Notes under the pieces: model-generated
What the model saw: the letters and a program-made list of their open reading frames with translations, nothing else
Told to the model about the DNA's origin: nothing
The model's database searches: none
Assembly: GCA_037893225.1 (NCBI GenBank)
Contig: JAZGUH010000551.1
Span: 434,001 to 498,000 of the forward strand
Reading direction: 5' to 3'
DNA: 64,000 nucleotides
From: Hippasteria phrygiana
Taxonomy: Eukaryota; Echinodermata; Asteroidea; Valvatida; Goniasteridae
Part shown: in pieces, positions 13,401 through 25,400 of the stretch
Layout: each line of letters begins with the position of its first letter
Numbering within the stretch: position 1 is the stretch's first letter
Translations under genes and position numbers: made by a program

Positions 13401-16400
13401 GAACAGGGTTGAGTTTCAACCCGGGTTGAGCGCTTTACTACGGGTCAGTGCCGTGTTGAAATGTTGCAGTGTGAAAAGGTCAGTCTAGATAACACGGGTC
13501 GGACCCGGGTCCAACACCGAGATTTTAGTGTGAAAAGGCCTTATGACGAGAAGCATGGAAATAAGATTAGTGCCGTCTGTCTGCACATGTCCATGAAGTT
13601 TAGGCTACACTCTCTTAAAATTGGAATAATTTCAATTTCTTTTAATAGAAGTCACCCAATACAAGACTAAAAGACACTCTAGTCACAAAGGGCTACAACA
13701 GATAGAGGTTGTTGGGTTGGCCACATTTTAGGTTGCCAGCCCTACCACCCTTACGGTTTTCCTGGGTCCAGATCTAAATAGAGGATAAATCTTCAATAGA
13801 TACCAAAGAAATGATCCCAATTTTCAGACCTGTAGACCCAGGCGGAGTAACTTCCACCGTTGATGAAACCAACTCACCTCCCCCTTTAAATGCCAGCACC
13901 ACATTTCAGATAGGTCTTGTACCTGGATGGAATCAGACTTTTCGGTAACAGTTATGAAGTTAATAAACCAAACACCGTTTTTGTTTGTAGCATGACTTGC
14001 ACAACATTGCAAAATTAAGAAACGTAGGCCTCCAGGTAACATTTTGGCGTCCTTGTATTGATTCAATAACAATTTTTAAAAATTCATTTTGTAGTTTTTA
14101 TGCATTCGTACATCTTTAAAAATGATCATGGGCGCTTTGCTTCTATATTTCAGAAAGCAGAGTTCATGCACGTCCCACTCAGCGAACGCAGATAGCGAAT
14201 GTTGGTGAGGACGTGATGCTGCAAATGAGGAATATAGACTCACCAAACAGTGACTATAGGTGGAGGCATGATGGAAGTGAAATAATTGAATCATGGAACG
14301 GTCGTCTGACTGTGATGATTAATGGTGTTACAGAGGATGATGAAGGAGTATACAGCTGTTTCGTGTCAGGCCAAGAGGACCAACAACTTCATGGCATCAT
14401 GAGACTTATAGTCAGAGGTATTTTTTAATATAGGGTGCATAAATGGTTATTGACACTTATGGGCAGCGGAATCCTCAGTTAATAACGTTGTCTGCTTATT
14501 TTTGTCAGATTTTTATTGCTGTTTCTTGCAATGTCATGATACCAGGTTGTTCTGCTGGAATGTGGGGTCCTCCGTCGTGCCTGGAGACCTGTCGTCGATG
14601 CTATAATGGCGGTGTATGTCATGACAAGTCTGGTTCCTGCCTCTGTACCCCTGGCTTCAGTGGGGAAAACTGCCAGCAAGGTAAGATGACTTTATTCAAA
14701 ACACTTGGTGGCAGCAGACACATTTTTCTTGTCGGATTGAAATTCTTTAAAAGCATTTCAACCACGAGAAAAATGCTGAAGGATTTAATAGTGTGACTGC
14801 TTAAAATATTTGAAAAGCATTTTACAATTTGTTTTCATTGCCATAGTTTAAATAAAACGACTATGTAGAAGCATATTTAGTAGCTGTTTTCAATGAAATG
14901 TCGTCTTTTGTGCAACTTTAAATTAATACAGCCCACGGTCGTAACGTCTTCGGCCAAAATGCTCGTCATAACTGTTTAGGCAGCGTTGATGATCTACACA
15001 GCGATGCTTGCAGGGGGCGTCTGTTCTGTCTGCCCGACCCCTATGGATGTTCGTGTGCTGCAGGCTTCACTGGGCTTGATTGCACGCAAGGTAAGTGTGA
15101 TCGATGTAACAGAACTGGCTGTTTATTAAATTTACTTGGGAATGCAATAAAGAGATTGTCTTTCTATTATTTAGTGTGCACGGTGTATTTTGTGAGCTCC
15201 ATGCTTGACTCCTGTTCAAGAATAGCGGATAGTGTAAATTCGGGATGAAAAATTGAAGACTTCAGGCGCAAAAGCCTTTAAACGCCACTTCCCAGAAAAA
15301 TGAGATAACGCTATCAAGTGAAAGCGCTTTCACTTCATATCGTTATCTCATTTTTCTGGGAAGTGGCGTTTAGCGGCTTTTGCGCCTGAAGTCTTCAATA
15401 AACCTTTTCGACATTCTCAAAGCATCATGGGAACTGCATCAGCCCTAACTGGCATTAGAAGAGCAAGCACATTAGAACGGACGTGATTGGTCGCATTGGT
15501 CACATGTTCGTTGTCACGCTTGCAAAAATCCTCTTCTGATTGGCTAATAATGTGACATTACCAGCTGTTCTAATTCCAGAAATTTGCATTCATCAGTAAC
15601 TGGTACCCTGATGAGAGGGATTCCCCAATTATTTCCTTTATTTTTATTGCCATTTAAAATATATTTTTCTGGTTACTATTTTCTTTATGTTCCATGCAAA
15701 GATATGTGAAAAGGGTATCGCTCAACTCATGACAGATATTTAGCATAAAATCAATTAATATTTGGACTGGTTCACAGTGCCATAGGTTTGTGTATAAATT
15801 ACATGGTTTGTTTGGCCTCCAAACCCACAATGCATTGAGAATGTCGAAAAGGCTTATTGTAGTCATACATACAGTCTTTGTAGATGATCAATTGCCGAAG
15901 GCATCATGCAGGTTTGTGGTTGACAAAAGACATCAATTCTCTAAAAACACTCGTGCACATTCGATCGAAATTATTCTCTATCCTAGAAAAACTGTAGAGT
16001 AGACAATCGGAGTTCTGAAAACATCTCTTTAAAGACCTAGTAGAACGCTTTGAAAAAATGTGAAATTATTGTCTCAGTCTACAGATATATCAATATAGGG
16101 AGCAATACACACACAAATATGTTGTACTGTCCTTTTTAATTTGAAAAAAAATGCAAATTGGCTCACTTTTGAAAATCCTATCGTCTGAAAAAGCGTACGT
16201 AACGTCCCCCATTTGCATGTCATGCGTTATGCATTTATTGTGCGTGACGTCATGGTGTGTAGTACTTGGTACAAGTTCATACATGAGTACGCGGTATTTA
16301 CACAGAATACATGTTGAATTAACTTCATCTCTGTATCCTATCATGTAAGCCTACAATTCCAAATCTGAGTTTAGTATGGATGACACGCGATGATGTCAGG

Positions 16401-19400
16401 GCTAACAGCGCGCCGCCGACGGCAGCAGGGGGAGAACTAATTGGAGTAAGCGCGAAATTTGAATATTGAATTAGCATCTTTCTCTCGTCCGGTAATTAAT
16501 TATGATGATAGAAAATGACAATATTTAGCACAAAATTTGGTTTTATAATTCATAATCAAGATACTAATCTTTTTTAGAGAATTAAACTTTGGTTGTAGTT
16601 GGTCTTTAAATAGAAAACACAGCATTCTATGGTGTGCGTATTTCCATTTGACGCCGGAAGAAAAATGTTCAGTTATTTATATATTTCCTAACCAAGTCCA
16701 CTTTTAATCAGTAATGCGTCCGGGAATGATTGCTTTTGTAAATCTTGACTTGGTCAGAATGCGAGGCCAGGACGTTTGGTGCTGATTGCAAGCAGACGTG
16801 TCACTGTGAATCAGGGGGAACCTGCAGGAATGATACCGGAGAATGTAACGGCAGTAAGTCAAATTTAAAATGTTAGAAGTAATGTAAGCATTTCTGACAA
16901 TTTTGTGTTGGTACAATGAAGCAGTTTTGTGATAGTAGTCCCAACGGTTTTGGATTTTGTAAAGCTAAGTACGTTTTAAAAAGTTTTTTTGGATATAGGC
17001 ATACATGTATATGTTTCAAACAAACTATTTTTTTTGAGGGTTTGGAGAGGTGACACTAAGTTACCCGAGTCGAACTACAACTGAGAGTTCAGAAGATACT
17101 GTTGGAAAAGGCAGTTTCAAAATGACGTGTTGAATTTGGATGATGGATCTCTTGTGTGTTTTAGAGACATTATTAACATATTTGAAGAAAAAAAAATCAA
17201 TATTTTGCTTTTATATTTGTTTGCTCCAGGTTGCAATCCGCCGTATTTCGGAAGCAATTGCCAGTGTTCAAGTAAGAAGTTTAAAAGCTGCAATTAAAAT
17301 ATATATATTTTTTTTTCAAGTATGCACATCTTTGTTATAAAATAATAATAATAATAATAACATTTATAAAGCGCCATATATCCAAATAAAAATGCTCATG
17401 GCGCAGTACAATAGAGTTAACAAAAAAAACCAAGATAAACATATTTAAAGCTACACAATAATTACACAAATAAACTAAAATAGACGAACAAACCGACCAT
17501 ATACCACCATGCAAAAAAAAAATAAAAAAAAATAAAAAACCAGCATTACTACCAAGCAAACGACCAACCAAACACATCAATTAAAAACTACATATAATGA
17601 TATACTCCAACTTTCATAAATGATTTGATACAAATGTACTGAAAAATAATCAAGAAAGGTTCCGTGTTTGTGAGAACAGTGATGACATACAAGGAAAAAG
17701 CTGATATACACATAAACATTTCTTGGCATAAAAGCTACTTGTGTTTTAAATAGATTGTGTTACGCAAAAGCACAGTGTTTTCCCTTGATTCTGCACTTGA
17801 ATAATTTGTCAAACCCTTTTTTCAGCTGGAAATGGCGTCCTGGGCCTCGTAGTGACGTCAGGTGACCCTCATCAGGTGTTCGTTACCTTCCAACCAGACA
17901 CCTGTGCTTCTGACTATGAGTTGAGACATCAGTGTGAAGACATTCCTTCTGTAAAACTTGTACCACGAGGTTCCAATTATTTCATTACTGGCGTGGAGTT
18001 TCCTAAAAACTACACAGTTCACGTTCGACCAATATATCAGGGTGATGTAAAGGGGCCCGAAGTGTCGTTTCCACAAACAAAGAGTAAGTGACTGTTTGGT
18101 TCTTGCAAAATCAAACTTTCAAAGACCAATGATTTAGAGGTTGTCATTAAAAGTTGGCAATAATGAAGAAAAAAAAAACAAGACCAAAACTCTGTTTTCG
18201 TTGGAGCTTTATCAATAACTAGACATCACTGCTTTATAAATTTATAGAAATTTCCAAGTTGCTGTAGAGCTGAAGCATAAAATTTGTCGTAATACATTTT
18301 GAAAGTCATCTTTCCAATACCTCATTTTTCTTGTAGTGAGAAATGAAGCAGTTATTTTTATCTATGATGTGTGAATTCCCACATGCATCAAGTAAGTACA
18401 TTGACTATTAAACTGTAGGTCATTCCATAAATTTGGGGTCCAAAAGTGTGACTTCTTTGGTGTCCCTGTTAAGTATCAATAAAATTGACTTCACACTATT
18501 TTGTACTTGTTTGGCAGGTACTTTGCTTTACATAATCACTCTTGGAGATAGAAGGCATTAAAGAATGTGTCTGGAATTGAAAAATCTTATACAGGACACA
18601 TGCGACAGGGACACCAAAATTGGACCCCAAATTTATGGAATGGCCCTATAAAACAGTCCCATTACTGCTGATTCATACCCCAATGTAATTATCTCTCTTT
18701 TTTAAAAGAACCAAGTGAGTCACCATCTCAAGTATATACAACCTCGATGACGTCAAACAGTACGACTTTCTCCTGGATTAAGCCACCGTGTGGAGCTCGA
18801 GGTGGTATCATCACGGGCTACACGTACAGACTGACTGAAGTACATGTAGGTTCAGAATGTACAATAGACATCCAGTCAGTTACAGTTGAGGAATCGGTGA
18901 CCATTGATGGTTTAACTCCAGGGACAGAGTACAGATTTCAAGTCGCAGCTACTACCGGCGCAGGTGCTGGCCCGTATGTCGAGGTTAGAGCTTCAACAAC
19001 TATCAAAGGTATCATCAAATATTTCTGCATTCAAGATAAAACACAACTTTCCTCTGACGTCCTTCAAGGCCCCCGCGTTTAGGTTAAAACCGCATTTGTG
19101 ACCGGAATCACCGGATCCTACGAAATGAGGACTTCTACTTCTTAAAGTCATTTTTATACTTGTTAGTTTTTGACTTGCATTGGATAGAGCATATACTTGG
19201 CTCTTCATTTGGATTTATACAACACCTGAATAAATCCCAGCCATCCGATTGGTGGATCGTCAATCACGTGCATTAAATTATTTGTCCCATCGCACGACGT
19301 AAACCCGCACCGCCAAAAAACGTTCTATCACATGGTTCTATCAAACGGTAACGCGTTTGATGTGTGAATTCCCACATACATTTGGGGACCGGGAACCAGT

Positions 19401-22400
19401 CTAGGCTGTCGTTCACACAAAATGGCGGACTGTGTTTCCGAACCGCGGTTTGTTTTCTTCCTCCATGGTTTTCCTAACAAATGAGACAATTTTGGAACTC
19501 GTAGGCGATGCTGACGCTGCTAACACAAAGAGATAAATGAAATATGCATTAAAACGATTAGAGAAATTTGCAAGACACGCAAAAACAACAAAAGCTTTAA
19601 CTGATTCGGAACTGGACCACTTTTTGTCGCGGTTTTATGCGGGACTGAGAAGGTAAACGGCACGTTGTACACCAAGAAATCCATGCATCCAATCTGTCGG
19701 ATTTATCCAGGTGCTGTATAAAACAAATAGTGAATGTTTCACATTCGTGCCATGGTAAGAATAATTGCATTCGGTCACAGATTGAATGTTCCATTCCACG
19801 AGGCTTCGCCTCGTGGAATGGAACATTCTCACACCTCATGAAATTATTCTTCCCATCGCACTCATAAACATTCATTATTTGTATAATATAACTCAGTTTG
19901 ACATCCTGATGAATATGGACATTATGTGGGTGAAAACCTTGACAGTTCCTATTGATTTCCACGGTGATTGAGGTTTTTAGTTACACTCTTGTTTTTAACA
20001 TCTCGCCCAAAGCTTTATTCAACAGCCACAGCTAAGCAAATACCTTTCAAATACTGAATAATATTCAATCGACACATTGACTAAACTTTAAATAAGTACA
20101 TGTAGAGGTGTCAATAAACCGCAAAAGCATCTATTCCACCCAGAACCGAACGAATGTTGTCACTTGTGCAATTAGACAGTTCTATTGTAACCCGTTTAGC
20201 CCATTCATTGATTTGTTACAGAGCCAACTGAACCTCCGTCCGAAGTACAAGCAACTTTGATGACGTCAAACAGTGTGACTTTCTCTTGGAGTAAGCCACC
20301 GTGTGAAGCTCGAGGTGGTATCATCACAGGCTACACGTACAAACTGACTGAAGTAGGTCCACCATCTAGAATAGTCACCCAGTCAGTTACAGCTGAGGAA
20401 TCAGTGACCATTGATGGTTTAACCCCAGAGACAGAGTACAGATTTCAGGTTGCTGCAAACACCAGTGCAGGAGTTGGCCCGTATGGCAAGGTTAAAGTTG
20501 AAAGGACGACAAAAGGTACTTTTGTAAGACGATTTTACTCCCAACTTCTTCCAACCTGGTGCCTCGAGTAACCACTTCTGAAGTTGTATCTACCCATGCA
20601 CTTTCAACATTAGCATTCTGCCTGTGATAATAATATTATGCTTGCGTTATTAGAATTTTATCATGTTGTTTTGATGCACAATAATAAAGATTAAAACTGA
20701 AATCAACTCATGTATTCAGTTCTTTAAATTGAAACTATTAAGGTGACAATTAGTTCACATGTTTAAAATCTTTGAAAATAGACAGTGGCAAATTATGCAC
20801 AGAAAAAACTAGAACCACGCGGCTTAAATAGGAGCTATCGTATCTACATGTATTTTATTATAAGGGAAAGGTTTACTAAATGTGTCATTTTGGTTTATTG
20901 GACAGCATCGATGTCTGCAGGTATCTCATCAGGACTTGTTGGAGGAATAATAGCCATCATTTTGATCGTGATCATCTTGATAATAGTCCTTATTGTAGTC
21001 TACAAAAGGTATGTATATTAACAGAGTATGAAACATCCTAGTTGAAATATAACAGTACCGTCGATTAAAGTAATGGATTAAGACTTAGTGAAAAAAGGGT
21101 TATTGGCATTTTAACATAAAACTGATGCAAATGTCTGCAATCTGTTTTGTAGAAGAACCCGCCAAACGGAGCCGCCTTCTGGGGTCAGTGCAGATGCTTC
21201 ACTGAAAAATGTGAATTTTGTACCAGGTATTATTTTAAGAGTTTTGTAAGCATTTATTTATTTGATTGTAAGGTGATTCAAAGTAAATATCACATTTCTT
21301 ACGTATAAATGGCCTTTAGGGCATTCGACAGGAAAGGTACATTAAAAAACGAATAGTGATTTTCCACCATCAACCTAATTTGATGTAGATGTACATCAGC
21401 AAACTCCTACAAGCGACTACACGAGTCTTATTCTAGAAGAGATACGTCCATGTCCACCACTGCCCGTGAGTCCACCTAAGCCTGAGCCTAGCCAGGGCCT
21501 GAGGCAGACCACCCCGCAAGGGTCAGTGGACTTGGAGCTAGACGATGATGAAGAGGCAATGTCTTTCGTCCAGCCGCCACCGGTTCATGTGAATGATTTG
21601 GCGGGATACATCTTGGAGAAAGAGCGAGCCGGCAAGAGTGGGTTCCCCGAAGACTTCAAGGTATAAATGAATATACAAATTATTTTGATACACGAACCGT
21701 GTTTGACGAGTTACCGACTGAATCCAGGACCTCTTGACTGCCGAGTGCTGAAGTATTTCCAGTTGGATACAATTGTCGTGTTAACAAGTATAGCAGATAA
21801 CAAAGACTGTTCGACTTGCGTAAAACAAATCAACAATTTTATGTGTTTTGACGTGTCAATTGTTTTGTATTTGTGCCTCGCTTTATAAGATAACCAAAAT
21901 AAGTTTGTTTGAGCTCGACTTAAATTTGAGGGATTTTTTGTTGAATATAAGCAGCTCAATTCGAGTATTGTTTCAGAAATTCAAGAAGGTAATATCGTAG
22001 CCGATGTTTGACACAGGTCGTACACTCAACACAGATGATGAATCATCACATTCTATAACCTGAACCAGGCCAGCAAAATATACACTCATGCTCTCGGCCT
22101 AGTTGCAAAGAAATAAAGCTCTATAAAGTTATTGTGCATGTAGTGTCCTCATATTGTGTTTCATTACAATGGATGGTCCGTTTAATATAAATTCTTTTGT
22201 TTCTAATTAGACGCTTCCAGTCAGCCGGATTCATCCGGGGACTGTGGCTGATAAACCAGAAAACAAGACGAAGAACCGATATGTGAACGTCATCGCCTGT
22301 AAGTGTAATATTTGTGGTGTTTCCTTGATGACTATTTAGTGATGTAATATTCTTATAAGATACATAAGTTATTTAAATGTTTAAATTGTATTTGTTCAGT

Positions 22401-25400
22401 AGTAGGCATGGCATAGTTAGTTTCTGACGGCTTTTAGAGACTTTTCCATTGTTCTTTTTATCTCCAGGCTTGGTTTATGACTGTTTGCAGATTACCAAAA
22501 AAAATGACCTTGAGTGTTCCTTAAAAGCCCCGATAGCTTTTAAGGATTTTTGATGTATATATAACCCTGCCCAATTGTCTGTGGAGAGGTTATCACCTGA
22601 GACTTGTGAATTCATCAACTTAGCCTGATCTTAATCGCCCTCATCTGGTAGGCATTGTATACATGTATTATAAGACGCACAAAGATGCAGATATTACTTT
22701 GGGTTTGGTGCTAATCATCAGACTAATTCAAACCTTATGTCTCCTGTACGTAGATGACCATTCTCGTGTTATACTGCAGCCTTTGGAGAGTGACCCACAT
22801 TCCGATTACATAAACGCTTGCTTCGTTGATGTAAGTAAACTTTCTCTCTTTCATTAAAGTCGTTATAGGTTCACAGAAATAATGTATAAAAGATGCATTT
22901 TTGTGTTTATATATACTTGCATTGGATTTTAATTCACAGGGTTATAAGAAGACGAACAAGTACATTGCCAGCCAAGGTATTTAACAATTAATTTATTTTA
23001 AATTGTGAGAGTAGTAAATGTGGGGTAGTTATCCCCATTCGGTGATGGATCCGTGATCTCGTCCTCCTCCTCCTGCTCCTCCTCCTTCATTGGATAATGT
23101 TATCACAGTTCCACCACAAATCCGGGGATAACTACCCCACACATACTACTTGTGACCATTATCATTCTTTCATTTATTGTTATCAAGGTGTTCATGGACG
23201 TAATGGTCATCTTTTTCATCTTCACTTCATCGCCTTCATTAATCACTACTTGTCATCGTCATCCTTATCACAGTTGTCATCCTCACCATTTGTCCTCACC
23301 TCAGTCTGTCATCACCAACATAAATCTGCTAGGTGTCATCGTCACTATTTTACACTATTACTTGTATACAACTTTTTTGGAAGATCCGCAGGTGACATTG
23401 CCATAAAGGACCATCAGGTTGGGCTTTCCTGCCTTCCATTTGTGGTGACCCTGGTTCGCATCCTGTCAGGGACACTATGTGAATTGGGTTGTCAGTTCTT
23501 ATATACTTGATCTCGTTGGTTGCATTTCGAGTCTTCTTCCCATACCTAAAATTGACATTTTCTTCTTTGTCTTCATGTTCGCTTTCTGAGAATTTTTATC
23601 AGAAGTCCAATATTAATAATAAAATAAGAGTATCTTGGTACAAATTGAATGTTTTTATGTTACCCAAATAATACAGCCAGCATTAGTTACAATGTTTTAT
23701 GATTACCCAAAGGACCACACAAAGCAACCGTGGGTGACATATGGCGAATGGTTTGGCAGTTGAATGTAGATAAAATCGTGATGCTCGTTAATCCTGTGGA
23801 AAATGGCAAGGTAGGCATATTACGCACCCCCCCCACCCCCCCCCCCCACCCCTCCCCGCCCATTAAAAAAGAAAAATTGTGAACTACCATTTATCACCAA
23901 ATTATATTCTTGCTAGATCCCTAGACCCTATGGAGAATGATTATTTTTAAAACATCAGTGTCGAACCAGCAATGAATGTCTGTTTGTTTGTCTGATTGTC
24001 TGAATTGTGATTTTTGTTATTCGCCTTTTACACACCTTTGCTTTTCCAGTTACTCCATTTGTTTTGTAAGACGTTTGTTTGTTTGTTTGTTTTGCAAAAT
24101 GTCCATCTTACAATTTTCCACAACACCTGTAGTATTGTATTATATCATATTATTTAATTTCTGTATGTATGTGAACAATCTATTTGATTTCCCTCTTATG
24201 GGTTTATTAACAAAATTGTTGAATCCAGATGAAATGTCAGCAGTACTGGCCGGATGCTGGATCTAAGATTTACTCCGACATCATTGTGAAAATTGCCGAG
24301 GAGTCTGTGTTCTTGGACTACACAATTCGAGTTTTCCAGATCAATAAGGTAAACTAAAATAGTGTTTTGTCGTATTTGACTCTTATTTAAGACGCAGAAG
24401 GCCATGTGTAGGGGAGGGTGGGGTAATAATGCAAAACTGCAAACAAATGCTCGGTCTGAATAATGGGAAACGGTTATTTTGAATTATGGTTGATTATAAA
24501 AGCCCCTTTGTCACTTCCCTAAATATTAATTAGTCATAAAAAAAGTTGCAGTATGTGCGAAATTATAGGTATTCTAAATTTTCAGTACTGGTAAGTCTCT
24601 AGCAAATGGAAAAGAATTGACTTTGAACTTTAATTAAAAAGATTGGTTACCGTGAACATCTGTGCAGGTTTGTTCATTTTTTGAACTTTTGCCAAGATGT
24701 CTCTGACCATGGTGTGCTTAATTTAACTAACTACATGCAGGTTGACAATAAAAAAGGGTATCGATTGGTGAAGCAGTTTCACTACAAGACTTGGCCGGAC
24801 ATGAAGCCACCCGACTACCCGACCCCAATACTCAACTTCATACGCCTGGTGAATGCTGAACGCAACGAGGGACGGACCGTGGTACACTGCAGGTAGGAAA
24901 TAACATATGGCTTGTACATCTTAGAGATGCACGGTGATACATTTCTAACAATTTTCAGTCACAAGGAATTGATTGCCAACAAATGACTGGTTCTGTAGCT
25001 TAAAGATTGTCCAAGAGGTAACTAACGGAATTTGGGATGAAAAAAACAATGTGGACAAACTGCTCCTTTAAATGTGTCTCAATAAGTACCTAAATTTAGC
25101 TCTCACACGTGATATCGGACGTGTGATAAGTTCTACTAATTCTTGGGAATTGTACTTTACAAATAGAGCTTCATTTAATCAATCAAAAGACTTGTGCTTT
25201 ACTCCTTTTTGCAAGCCTTTTTCACTCATGCAGAGATTGTTTCCCACCTGTCCAAAGTTGGCCTCTATAAGGCCCCTACACATGAAATTTCGCTTTATAT
25301 CGCTCAATTCCTGTCAATGGTCACTGTGTGGACATTACAAAGTACTGTCTGTTATTTGAAATTGACAAAGAACGATATCGCAATCAAATTCTAATCCTTA

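Noticed and set aside
12431..13500. Extending exon 11 of copy 1 past the donor at 12769
   Set aside because: The frame continues only into the inverted-repeat element; copy 2 ends the exon at the equivalent donor.
23097..23510. 137-codon His/Ser-rich frame in intron 25
   Set aside because: Low-complexity CATC-rich sequence and SINE; interrupts the phosphatase exons, which splice across it in phase.
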